Positions 24,028-31,879 of a stretch of DNA of 64,000 nt are shown one piece after another; position 1 is the first letter of the stretch; every line of letters begins with the position of its first letter. Below the pieces are notes generated by a model. The model did no database searches. It was not told where the DNA came from and saw nothing but the letters and a program-made list of their open reading frames with translations. This DNA comes from RPQJ01 sp963698735. Its GTDB lineage: Bacteria; Pseudomonadota; Gammaproteobacteria; Steroidobacterales; Steroidobacteraceae. The stretch spans positions 1 to 64,000 of the forward strand of contig CAVOSA010000037.1 of the NCBI GenBank assembly GCA_963698735.1, read 5' to 3'. The translations under genes were made by a program, and so were the position numbers.

Positions 24028-25983
24028 GTGGAAAACCCAGAACGCAAGACCGGCTACACCGGACCCTGGAGCGTCGAAGACTCGCTCGACCTCTACGGCG
24101 TCAACGCCTGGGGGAACGGCTACTTCGGCATCAACGCCGACGGTCACGCGATCGTGCGTCCCGACTGGACCGAGGGTCGCGAGATCGACCTGCACGAAGT
24201 CGTCACCGGTCTTGCCGCGCGCGACCTGTCCACGCCCGTGGTCGTCCGCTTCTCGGACATCCTGCGTCACCGGCTGACGCGGCTGCGCGACGCATTCGCC
24301 ACCGCGATCGCCGAGAACGAATACAAGAGCCGCTACTGCGCGGTGTTCCCGATCAAGGTCAACCAGCAGCGGCTGGTGGTCGAGGAAATCTACGGCTACG
24401 GCCGCGAGTTCGGCTTCGGCCTCGAAGTGGGCTCCAAGCCCGAGCTGCTCGCCGTCATGGCGCTGACCGAGGGCGAGTCCGAGCGCCTGATCATCTGCAA
24501 CGGCTTCAAGGACGACAGCTACATCGAGGCGGTGATCCTCGCGGCCAAGCTCGGCCGCACCATCATCCCGGTGGTGGAGAACTTCAGCGAGCTGGCCCTG
24601 ATCCTCAAGCACGCGAAGACGTACGACGTGCGTCCGCGCATCGGTGTGCGGGTCAAGCTCGCGAGCGAAGGGGCTGGCCGCTGGCGCGAATCCTCGGGTG
24701 AGAAGAGCAAGTTCGGCCTGTTCGTGACTGAAATCCTCGACCTCTTCGCGGTGCTCAAGGAGCACGGCATGGAGGACTGCCTGCAACTCGTCCACTGCCA
24801 CCCGGGCAGCCAGCTGCAGGACATCCGCCGCGTGAAGGACGCGGTGACGGAGCTCGCGCACGTCTACGCCGAACTCAAGCAGATGGGCGCCGGCCTGCAG
24901 TACATCGACATCGGCGGCGGCCTCGGCGTCGATTACGACGGCAGCCGCACCAATTACGAGTCGTCGATGAACTACACGCTCGCCGAGTACGCCAGCGACG
25001 TGGTCTATCGCATTGCGAACGTGTGCAATGCGCGCGGCATCGAGCATCCGGTCATCGTCAGCGAGTCGGGGCGCGCGATCGCCGCGCACCACAGCCTGCT
25101 CATCTGTGACGTGCTCGGCAGCTCGCAGCTCGACCGCTTCCGCGTCTCCGAGGCAGACGAGCAGATGGTGCGCAGCCGGAAGGAAATGCCGCAACCCGTG
25201 AAGGACCTGCTCGACGCCTATCGCTCCGTGGCGGAGCGGCGGCTGGTCGAGTGCTACCACGACGCGCTGCAGGCCCGCGAGCAGGCGCTGCAGATGTTCA
25301 GCGTCGGTTACCTCGGCCTCGAGGCGCGCGGCCTGGTCGAACGGCTCTACTGGGCCACGTGCGCGAAGATCCGCGACCTCTGCCGCAAGCTGGACTCGGT
25401 GCCAGAGGAACTCGAAGGCCTCGAGACTATCCTGAGCGACATCTATTTCTGCAACCTGTCGATCTTCCAGTCGCTGCCGGACAGCTGGGCCATCGACCAG
25501 CTGTTCCCGATCATGCCGGTGCACCGCCTCGACGAGCGTCCCGCGCGCACCGGGGTGCTTGCGGACATCACCTGCGATTCCGATGGCAAGATCGACCACT
25601 TCGTCAGCCTGCGCGAGACCAAGCGCTCGCTCGAACTGCACGACCTGAAGCCGAACGAGCCGTATTACATTGCGTTCTTCCTGGTGGGCGCCTACCAGGA
25701 GACGCTTGGCGACCTGCACAATCTCTTCGGCGACACGCACGTCGTGCACATCAAGCTGCACGACGAGGGCGGCTGGTGGATCGAGGAAACGGTGAAAGGC
25801 GATGCGGCGGCCGAGGTGCTGCGCTACATGCAGTACGACGTCGAACGGCTGGTGCCGCAGTTCGCACGCGACTGCGAGCGCGCCGTGCGCGAAGGCCGCA
25901 TCACGCTGCCGGAGAGCCAGGCGATGCGACGATTCTACGAGGCGGAACTGGCAGGCTACACCTACCTAGAATCGAGCCCGTGA
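24028..25983 (+). CDS. speA: biosynthetic arginine decarboxylase
   Basis: PLP-dependent enzyme of 651 residues converting arginine to agmatine and CO2. The alanine-racemase-like barrel contains the PLP lysine in AVFPIKVNQQR (Lys110). Other family marks are EVGSKPELLAVMAL, HCHPGSQL, YIDIGGGLGVDYDGS and VSESGRAIAAHHSLL. The C-terminal beta domain includes a CNLSIFQSLPDSWAIDQLFPI segment carrying the catalytic cysteine environment. The length fits SpeA. The GTG at 24028 (preceded by AGGTGGA) is chosen because MENPERKTG is followed directly by the conserved WSVEDSLDLYGVNAWGNGYF. First step of the polyamine route with hss. Confidence 0.93.
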   Translation: MENPERKTGYTGPWSVEDSLDLYGVNAWGNGYFGINADGHAIVRPDWTEGREIDLHEVVTGLAARDLSTPVVVRFSDILRHRLTRLRDAFATAIAENEYKSRYCAVFPIKVNQQRLVVEEIYGYGREFGFGLEVGSKPELLAVMALTEGESERLIICNGFKDDSYIEAVILAAKLGRTIIPVVENFSELALILKHAKTYDVRPRIGVRVKLASEGAGRWRESSGEKSKFGLFVTEILDLFAVLKEHGMEDCLQLVHCHPGSQLQDIRRVKDAVTELAHVYAELKQMGAGLQYIDIGGGLGVDYDGSRTNYESSMNYTLAEYASDVVYRIANVCNARGIEHPVIVSESGRAIAAHHSLLICDVLGSSQLDRFRVSEADEQMVRSRKEMPQPVKDLLDAYRSVAERRLVECYHDALQAREQALQMFSVGYLGLEARGLVERLYWATCAKIRDLCRKLDSVPEELEGLETILSDIYFCNLSIFQSLPDSWAIDQLFPIMPVHRLDERPARTGVLADITCDSDGKIDHFVSLRETKRSLELHDLKPNEPYYIAFFLVGAYQETLGDLHNLFGDTHVVHIKLHDEGGWWIEETVKGDAAAEVLRYMQYDVERLVPQFARDCERAVREGRITLPESQAMRRFYEAELAGYTYLESSP

Positions 25984-26026
25984 CCTGACGCGGGCTCGCG
26001 ACCACAACGATCACCAGGGAGCGACC

Positions 26027-26311
26027 ATGGAACTCAAGGCGATGCTGGCTATATTCGGCACGGTGTTCCTGGCCGAACTTGGCGACAAGACCCAGTTGGC
26101 CACCGTGCTGTTTGCCTCGGACAAACAGAACAGCGCACTCGCAGTCTTTTGCGCGGCTTCCGCGGCCCTGGTCGCGTCGTCGGCCCTTGGCGTGGCGGCC
26201 GGATCGATGCTGTCCCATTACGTCAACACGAAGTACCTCTCAGTCCTCGCCGGCGTCGGCTTCATCGTGATCGGCGCGTGGACACTGTGGTCGGCGCTCC
26301 GGGGCAGCTGA
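26027..26311 (+). CDS. TMEM165/GDT1 (UPF0016) family membrane protein
   Basis: Protein of 94 residues with a single copy of the family motif FLAELGDKTQLATVLFA (E-x-G-D-K) near residue 15 and three hydrophobic segments. Bacterial members with one motif pair as dimers; characterised relatives export Mn2+ (and exchange Ca2+/H+ in eukaryotes). A clear AGGGAG precedes the ATG. It follows speA by 43 bp and could share its message. Confidence 0.88.
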   Translation: MELKAMLAIFGTVFLAELGDKTQLATVLFASDKQNSALAVFCAASAALVASSALGVAAGSMLSHYVNTKYLSVLAGVGFIVIGAWTLWSALRGS

Positions 26312-26408
26312 ATACCCACGACGTCATCGAGACGTCACGACCGGTTCACCCAGCCGTCATTCGCGTCGCGTCCAATGACCTCGTCATCCCTGACGAGGAC
26401 CGCGTGAC

Positions 26409-26591
26409 ATGCTGGAGGAAGCCCTGGACCCGCGCACGATGGTGCAACCTGACCTGGCGCGTCTGCTGGCCGCGGCGATTGTCGCGTCGCCCCCCTCGAC
26501 CGAGGACTGGAACAGGTTCTGGAACGACGACCAGTCGATCTGGGCCAACGCGCGCACTATCGAGCACTGGATCGAACGCGCCAGGCGCTGA
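26409..26591 (+). CDS. small hypothetical protein
   Basis: Peptide of 60 residues (MLEEALDPRTMVQPDLARLL onward) rich in acidic residues and tryptophan, with a helix-forming end (IWANARTIEHWIERARR). No family recognised. It lies alone between the GDT1 gene and the RNA-binding protein leader. Supported only by protein-like composition. Confidence 0.35.
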   Translation: MLEEALDPRTMVQPDLARLLAAAIVASPPSTEDWNRFWNDDQSIWANARTIEHWIERARR

Positions 26592-27199
26592 ACCGGCCCG
26601 GACATCGCGCGAACGCCCCCCCGGCGACCCTGCGAGCGGCATTTTATTGCGCCGCATCAACTATTTAGGTTGCAGCGTCCCCGAACTGCAAGTACATTCG
26701 GACTGGTCAAGATTTGATCACCTGCGCCCGGCGCAGTCACGGCACCGCAACGAAGTCTGAAAACGAGCCGAGTTCCAAGGATCACTGCCTTCGCCTTGCG
26801 TGCTGCCGAACCATCCATGACGACCCATTTCCTGGGCTCTTTGCCCATCCCCGCCAAGACCCTGCGTTTCATCGCAGGACCGTCGTGGCGTGGGCCGGAA
26901 ACCGGCACCGGATGGCGTCTGCAGATGAGCGCAAGGTCTTGATTTCTTGGGGGGTGTGGTAGTATGCGGCGCGATCGTTGCCCGTACGTGTCTGGCAGTG
27001 CGCCGGTTGGCGCCTTCTGTTTTGAGCCGAAACGTCTTCGATCAGGTGACAGGAAACGTCGCTGGAGCGCCGGCTGGATCAGACCGGCGACACGAATGAC
27101 GCTCGGCTGCGAACCCCTGTTTGAATGAGTGTTGAGCAGTGCCGGCCAGGCAATGACGCCTGTGTTCCGGTTTGATGTGTTACTTCTGAGGATGTTCGA
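26592..27199 (+). other. 600-bp region upstream of the RRM gene, probable long leader
   Basis: No credible gene on either strand. A candidate promoter (TTGATT 26939-26944, TAGTAT 26960-26965, tight 15-bp spacer) would give an untranslated leader of about 230 nt before the RNA-binding protein. The region is less GC-rich than its surroundings. Confidence 0.4.
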
Positions 27200-27574
27200 A
27201 TGACCAAGATCTACGTGGGCAACCTGCCTTTCACAGCGACGGAGCCGGACGTGCGCGAGCTTTTCGCCCAGCACGGCACCGTCGAGTCCGTTGCCCTCCC
27301 GACTGACCGCGAGACCGGCCGGCCGCGCGGCTTCGGCTTCGTCGAGATGCCGCAGGCGGATGCCCAGCGCGCCATGCAGGCGCTCAACGGCTTCAACATG
27401 GGCGGTCGTCCCCTGCGCGTGAATGAAGCGCAGGATCGTCCCCGTACCGGTGGCGGCGGTGGCCGTCCGGGTGGCGGCGGTGGCCGTCCGGGTGGCGGCG
27501 GCGGCTACGGCGGCGGCGGCGGTGGTGGTGGCGGCTACGGCGGCGGTGGCGGCGGCGGTCAGCGCCGCTGGTAA
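27200..27574 (+). CDS. glycine-rich RRM RNA-binding protein
   Basis: Protein of 124 residues with one RNA recognition motif: RNP2 IYVGNL at residues 4-9 and RNP1 RGFGFVEM at 43-50, followed by a C-terminal tail (84-124) almost entirely of glycine, with RP, Y and a final QRRW. Such proteins in bacteria bind single-stranded RNA and are often cold-induced. GAGG lies 8 nt before the ATG. A long AT-richer leader and a strong terminator make it a monocistronic unit. Exact targets are unknown. Confidence 0.9.
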   Translation: MTKIYVGNLPFTATEPDVRELFAQHGTVESVALPTDRETGRPRGFGFVEMPQADAQRAMQALNGFNMGGRPLRVNEAQDRPRTGGGGGRPGGGGGRPGGGGGYGGGGGGGGGYGGGGGGGQRRW

Positions 27575-27630
27575 CCCCGTTCGGGACCGAGGCCTGACGG
27601 CCGGGTCCCGTCCGTACCAGCAAGCCTGAT

Positions 27631-27665
27631 GAAGGCCGCGACCTTCCTGGTCGCGGCCTTCTCTT
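27631..27665 (+). terminator. rho-independent terminator after the RRM gene
   Basis: Perfect 13-bp stem GAAGGCCGCGACC / GGTCGCGGCCTTC (27631-27643 with 27649-27661), 5-nt loop, then TCTT. Ends the RNA-binding protein message. Confidence 0.85.
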
Positions 27666-27733
27666 CCAGCGTTCGAAGTACCTTCAGGGTACGGCGGGAT
27701 CGAGCGCGTGAGTCGAGCCTTCGGTTCGACTGT

Positions 27734-29824
27734 TCACCACATGTCCCGCAACCGGTTCGCGACGTCTATGCGCGGGCCTTCGGCTGCCTGGTGCGCGCCG
27801 TTCCCTTCTTTCGTTTCCCCGGCCGTCAAGCGCTGGAACTTCTGCATCACCGTGTCCGTGAGGAACCGGCTGCGCGCACCGTGCACGTAACGGTCGCCGT
27901 GTCCCTGCTGCTGGGTCACGTAGAAGCGCACGGGCGCGATCAGCCGTAACTCGCTGCGGGCACGGGTCATCGCGACGTACAGCAGTCGCCGCTCTTCCTC
28001 CAGCAACTCGGCCCTGCCGGCCGAGAACTCCGATGGGAAACTGCCGTCGGTGACGTTCAGCACGTGGACCGACTCCCATTCCTGGCCCTTGGCGGAATGC
28101 ACCGTCGAGAGCACGAGGTAGTCCTCGTCCAGCAGCGGGTCGCCTGACAGGTCGCCCGTGGCCTGCGGCGGATCGAGCGTGAGTTCGGTGACGAACGACT
28201 CTCGTGTCACGTGCTGCTGGCTCAGGCGCTCGAGCTGGTCGAGATCGCCACGGCGTGCATGCGCCGCTTCGTACAGGCGCTCGAGCTGCGGTTCGTACCA
28301 TTGCCGCACGCGCCCCACCTGTCCTTCCCAGGGCGCGTTTTCCGCGCCGATGTCGGCCAGCAGTCGCGTGAGCGGGCCCCAGGTTGCGCGCGTCGCGGCA
28401 GGCACGGCGTGCGCCATCAGCGCCGGCCATGAAAACGCCGCGGCCTGGAATGCTTCGCACGCGCGCTGTGCATTGGCCGGACCCATGCCGGGCAGCAGCT
28501 GCAGAACCCGGAATGCCGCGATGCGGTTGCGCGGGTTGTCGGCCCAGCGCAGCACGGCGAGCAGGTCTTTCACGTGCGCGGCCTCGAGAAACTTGAGGCC
28601 GCCGTACTTCACGTACGGGATGTTCCGGCGCATGAGCTCGAGTTCGAGTACGTCGCTGTGGTCGGCATTGCGGAACAGCACCGCCTGCCGGCGCAGGTCG
28701 ACGCCGCGCTCGCGCGCCTCGAGCACGCAGTCGGCGACGAAGGTTGCCTGCGCCTGTTCGTCGAGCACCGTCACGTACTGGGGCAAGGCGCCCTGGCCAC
28801 GCATGCTGTGCAGGTGCTTGCGGTACTGCCGGCCGCCCTCCGCCATCAACGCGTTGGCGGCGTCGAGCACCGGCTGCGTCGAGCGGTAGTTTTCCTCGAG
28901 CGTGACGATGCGCGCGCGTGGTTCGAACTTGTCCGGAAACTCGAGGATGTTGTCGATCGATGCGGCCCGGAACGAGTAGATGGCCTGTGCGTCGTCACCG
29001 ACGACGGTGAGTCCGGCGCCGTCGGGCTTCAGCCGCAGCAGGATCTCGGCCTGCACGACGTTGGTGTCCTGGTATTCGTCGACCAGCACGTGGTCGAAGC
29101 GGCCGCCGATCTCGCGGGCCAGGTCCGGGTCGGCCGTCATCACGTGCCAGTAGAGCAGCAGGTCGTCGTAGTCGAGCACCTGCTGCTCGAGTTTCGCCTC
29201 GACGTAGGCGCGGCACAGCGCGGTGAGTTGTTCTTCCCAGTCCAGGCACCACGGATACGCCGTCTCCAGCGTGTGCCGCAGCGGACGCTGCGTGCTCACG
29301 CGATGCGAGTAGATCCCCAAGCACGTGTCCTTGCGCGGGAACCGCTGCACCGTCTTCGAGAAGCCGAGCCGGTGACGCACGACGTCCATGAGGTCCGCGG
29401 CGTCCCCGCGGTCCAGCACGCTGAAGCCGGGATCGAGCCCGAGCCGCGGCGCGTACTCACGGATCAGCCGATTGCCGATGGAATGGAACGTGCCAGACCA
29501 GGGCAGGCGCAGATGGTCGGGGACGCGGGTCGTCGAGTTCGCCTGGGCCGCGAGCGCCTCGGCCATCACGCGCTGCGCGCGCCGGGTCATCTCGAGCGCG
29601 GCACGGCGCGTGAACGTGAGCAGCAGCATGCGCTCCGGCGGCACGGCTGCGAGCAGCAGGTGCGCGACCCGGTGGGCCAGCGTGCTGGTCTTGCCGGTGC
29701 CGGCGCCCGCGATCACGAGCAATGGCGAGGCTTGCAACCCGCCACCGCCACGCGGCTCGCCGTGCATCACGGCTGCGCGTTGCGCGGCATTGAGCGAAGC
29801 GAAGGCGGCGTTCGTGGTGGACAT
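27734..29824 (-). CDS. UvrD/PcrA-like superfamily 1A DNA helicase
   Basis: ATP-dependent 3'-5' helicase of 696 residues. Visible motifs in order: Q-motif LNAAQRAAVMHG, Walker A AGAGTGKT (39-46), LLLTFTRRAALEMTRRA, FHSIGNRLIREYA, Walker B VDEYQDTN, VVGDDAQAIYSFRAA, LEENYRST, LSTVHSAKGQEWESVHV and RRLLYVAMTRAR. It is shorter than UvrD and shares only the core; the C-terminal tail (PRIDVANRLRDMW) is an unusual end. Distinct from a housekeeping UvrD elsewhere, or serving as it, cannot be decided here. It faces the RRM gene end to end. Confidence 0.92.
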   Translation of the reverse strand: MSTTNAAFASLNAAQRAAVMHGEPRGGGGLQASPLLVIAGAGTGKTSTLAHRVAHLLLAAVPPERMLLLTFTRRAALEMTRRAQRVMAEALAAQANSTTRVPDHLRLPWSGTFHSIGNRLIREYAPRLGLDPGFSVLDRGDAADLMDVVRHRLGFSKTVQRFPRKDTCLGIYSHRVSTQRPLRHTLETAYPWCLDWEEQLTALCRAYVEAKLEQQVLDYDDLLLYWHVMTADPDLAREIGGRFDHVLVDEYQDTNVVQAEILLRLKPDGAGLTVVGDDAQAIYSFRAASIDNILEFPDKFEPRARIVTLEENYRSTQPVLDAANALMAEGGRQYRKHLHSMRGQGALPQYVTVLDEQAQATFVADCVLEARERGVDLRRQAVLFRNADHSDVLELELMRRNIPYVKYGGLKFLEAAHVKDLLAVLRWADNPRNRIAAFRVLQLLPGMGPANAQRACEAFQAAAFSWPALMAHAVPAATRATWGPLTRLLADIGAENAPWEGQVGRVRQWYEPQLERLYEAAHARRGDLDQLERLSQQHVTRESFVTELTLDPPQATGDLSGDPLLDEDYLVLSTVHSAKGQEWESVHVLNVTDGSFPSEFSAGRAELLEEERRLLYVAMTRARSELRLIAPVRFYVTQQQGHGDRYVHGARSRFLTDTVMQKFQRLTAGETKEGNGAHQAAEGPRIDVANRLRDMW

Positions 29825-29899
29825 GACGGGCAGTCACTATAGGCAGGGACTGTATGGATATCCAGTGCGACGGGCCCCGGGGACAGGGTCGCGGGCGTT

Positions 29900-29923
29900 A
29901 GGGGTTATGCCTCAGGGGTCAGT
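29900..29923 (+). repeat. 24-bp intergenic repeat, copy 1
   Basis: AGGGGTTA-4-nt-TCAGGGGTCAGT. Identical to the reverse complement of 54806-54829 except for the four central bases. It lies 50 bp before the DUF6524 start. Confidence 0.55.
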
Positions 29924-29973
29924 AAGATGGCGGCCGGGGGAGAGTTGCTTCGATTGCAGAGGGTTGGACAACA

Positions 29974-30402
29974 ATGGCGAAGAAGGACCGCGACGAATTC
30001 GACATGGGCAGCGTCCTGATGCGCCTGGCGTTCTCACTGGCGCTGGTCTTCCTGACGTTCAACCCGACCGGGCACTCCTACTTCCATTGGTTGCAGGCGA
30101 ACCTGTCGCCCATCCAGCCGCTGGTCGTCATCGCCGGCCTCCTGCTGCTGGGCGGCTGGCTGTTCTTCATCCGCGCCACGTTCTCGTCGATGGGCACAGT
30201 GGGCGTCGTGCTGCTGCTCGCGCTGTTCGCCGCCATCGTCTGGTGGATGGTGTCGCGGGGCTGGCTCTCGACCGCGGACAAATCGACAATGGCGTGGGTC
30301 GTGCTGAGCTGCCTCGGCCTGCTGCTGGGCATCGGCATGTCGTGGGCGCACATCCGCGCGCGCCTCTCCGGCCAGACGTCGGTCGATCGCGTCGACCAGT
30401 AG
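29974..30402 (+). CDS. DUF6524 family membrane protein
   Basis: Inner-membrane protein of 142 residues with four helices: VLMRLAFSLALVFLTFN, PLVVIAGLLLLGGWLFFI, VGVVLLLALFAAIVWWMV and STMAWVVLSCLGLLLGIGM. The motif FNPTGHSYFHW between the first two fits DUF6524, a family of unknown function. GAGGG lies upstream of the ATG. It stands 30 bp before the peroxidase-related gene and could be co-transcribed. Confidence 0.75.
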   Translation: MAKKDRDEFDMGSVLMRLAFSLALVFLTFNPTGHSYFHWLQANLSPIQPLVVIAGLLLLGGWLFFIRATFSSMGTVGVVLLLALFAAIVWWMVSRGWLSTADKSTMAWVVLSCLGLLLGIGMSWAHIRARLSGQTSVDRVDQ

Positions 30403-30432
30403 CACGCCTGCTCGCGCGGGGACGGTATCCAG

Positions 30433-31044
30433 ATGAGCAGCAAGGCAACTCCCGCGGACCGTTACCCGTCGCAGCCTCGGCGGGTGACGGCGCTCGACCT
30501 GCCGGTGCCGCCGCGCGAATCGCTGCCGCCCGACCTGCAGAAGTACTTCCGCATCTGCGACGAGAAAATCGGTTTCCTGCCGAACGTGCTCGCCGCCTAC
30601 AGCTTCGACGAGAAGAAGCTGCGCGCGTTCAGCGGCTTCTACAACGAGCTCATGCTCGAAGACTCGCCGCTCAGCACGCTCGAGCGCGAGATGATCGCGG
30701 TGGTCGTCTCGTCGGCCAACCGCTGTTACTACTGCCAGGTGGCGCATGGGCAGGCGGTGCGCGAACTGTCGGGCGACCCGGCGCTCGGTGAGCTGCTGAT
30801 CATGAATTACCGCGCGGCGGTGCTGACGCCGCGACAGCGCGCAATGCTCGATTTCGCGCACAAGATGACCGTGGCGCCCGCTGCCATCGTCGAAGAGGAC
30901 CGTGCCGCGCTGCGCAGCGCGGGGTTCGACGATCGCTCGATCTGGGACATCGCCTCGGTGGCTGCGTTTTTCAACCTGTCGAACCGGATGGCGACCGCGG
31001 TCGACATGATGCCGAACCCCGAATATCACGCGAAGAGCCGCTGA
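30433..31044 (+). CDS. peroxidase-related enzyme (carboxymuconolactone decarboxylase domain)
   Basis: Protein of 203 residues with an AhpD-like helical fold. The redox motif CYYCQVAHG gives Cys98, Cys101 and His105, as in AhpD/peroxidase-related enzymes. The N-terminal part (CDEKIGFLPNVLAAYSFD) and the C-terminal FDDRSIWDIASVAAFFNLSNRMA are the family's usual blocks. Probably reduces peroxides or acts as a thiol oxidoreductase; its reductant is unknown. Likely in one unit with the DUF6524 gene. Confidence 0.88.
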   Translation: MSSKATPADRYPSQPRRVTALDLPVPPRESLPPDLQKYFRICDEKIGFLPNVLAAYSFDEKKLRAFSGFYNELMLEDSPLSTLEREMIAVVVSSANRCYYCQVAHGQAVRELSGDPALGELLIMNYRAAVLTPRQRAMLDFAHKMTVAPAAIVEEDRAALRSAGFDDRSIWDIASVAAFFNLSNRMATAVDMMPNPEYHAKSR

Positions 31045-31209
31045 CCGCCCGACGGCTGCCACCCGATTCGAGCCGTTCATGCGCTGCGCGGCGTTCGCGC
31101 AGACGCCGGGGCATGCATCGGCCGATGCCCCGTGCTGGCATCGTGGACGCCCTCCGACCTCTCTGCTAGCGTTACGCGCCTGTTCATCGCCAGCCGGGGG
31201 AGAAATCAC

Positions 31210-31788
31210 ATGAACCATCGACATGCTCGCCAGCGCCTGCTGCTCGTCTGCTCGCTGCTGAGCCTGCTCGCGGTCACCGGGTGCGCCTCTGGCCCGACGA
31301 TTCGCAGCAACGTCGACTCCAGTGTCGATTTCTCCAGTTTCCGCACCTTCGGCTTCATCTCCCCGCTCTCCACCGATCGGGAGGGATATCAGTCGCTGAT
31401 CTCACAACAGCTGGTGACCTCGGCTGAGCGCGAACTGGTGGCCCGCGGCCTGCAGCGCACGGACACCAACCCGGACCTGCTGGTGAACTTCAGCGCCAAC
31501 CTCGATCAGCGGCTGCGCGTCACGCAGACGCCGGCGATCCACAGCCGCAGCTTCAACAGCCACCGGCGGGGCTTGTACAGCACCTGGCCGATGTATCAGC
31601 AGACTGAAATCCAGCAGTACACCAAGGGCACGCTCGGAGTCGACGTCGTCGACGCTGCCCGAAGGCAGCTGGTGTGGGAAGGCTTCGCCCTGGGTCGCGT
31701 TACCCAGCGGACGACGGACAATCTCGCGCCCGTACTCGATTCGGCGGTCGTTGATATCTTCAGCAGATTCCCGCTGCAGCCGAAGTAG
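31210..31788 (+). CDS. DUF4136 lipoprotein
   Basis: Lipoprotein of 192 residues. The signal ends in LLAVTGC, with a lipidated cysteine at about residue 25. The mature domain shows DFSSFRTFGFISPL, a paired AERELVARGLQRTDTNPDLLVNF segment and GTLGVDVVDAARRQLVWEGFALG, the DUF4136 pattern. Predicted to sit at the outer or inner membrane, periplasmic side. Function not established. Start ATG 31210 after GGGGGAG. Confidence 0.8.
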   Translation: MNHRHARQRLLLVCSLLSLLAVTGCASGPTIRSNVDSSVDFSSFRTFGFISPLSTDREGYQSLISQQLVTSAERELVARGLQRTDTNPDLLVNFSANLDQRLRVTQTPAIHSRSFNSHRRGLYSTWPMYQQTEIQQYTKGTLGVDVVDAARRQLVWEGFALGRVTQRTTDNLAPVLDSAVVDIFSRFPLQPK

Positions 31789-31879
31789 GCGCCGTCATCC
31801 GCGCGGCGGCCGGGGGTGTCTTGCCCGGGTCGCGGGGCCCTATCAGTCTGCGTCACCGATCCCTGGGGGGAACCTCCTG

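Noticed and set aside
23806..25761. A 651-codon open frame on the minus strand, opposite speA
   Set aside because: Opposite strand of a well-supported gene with complete motifs; composition is typical of an antisense shadow.
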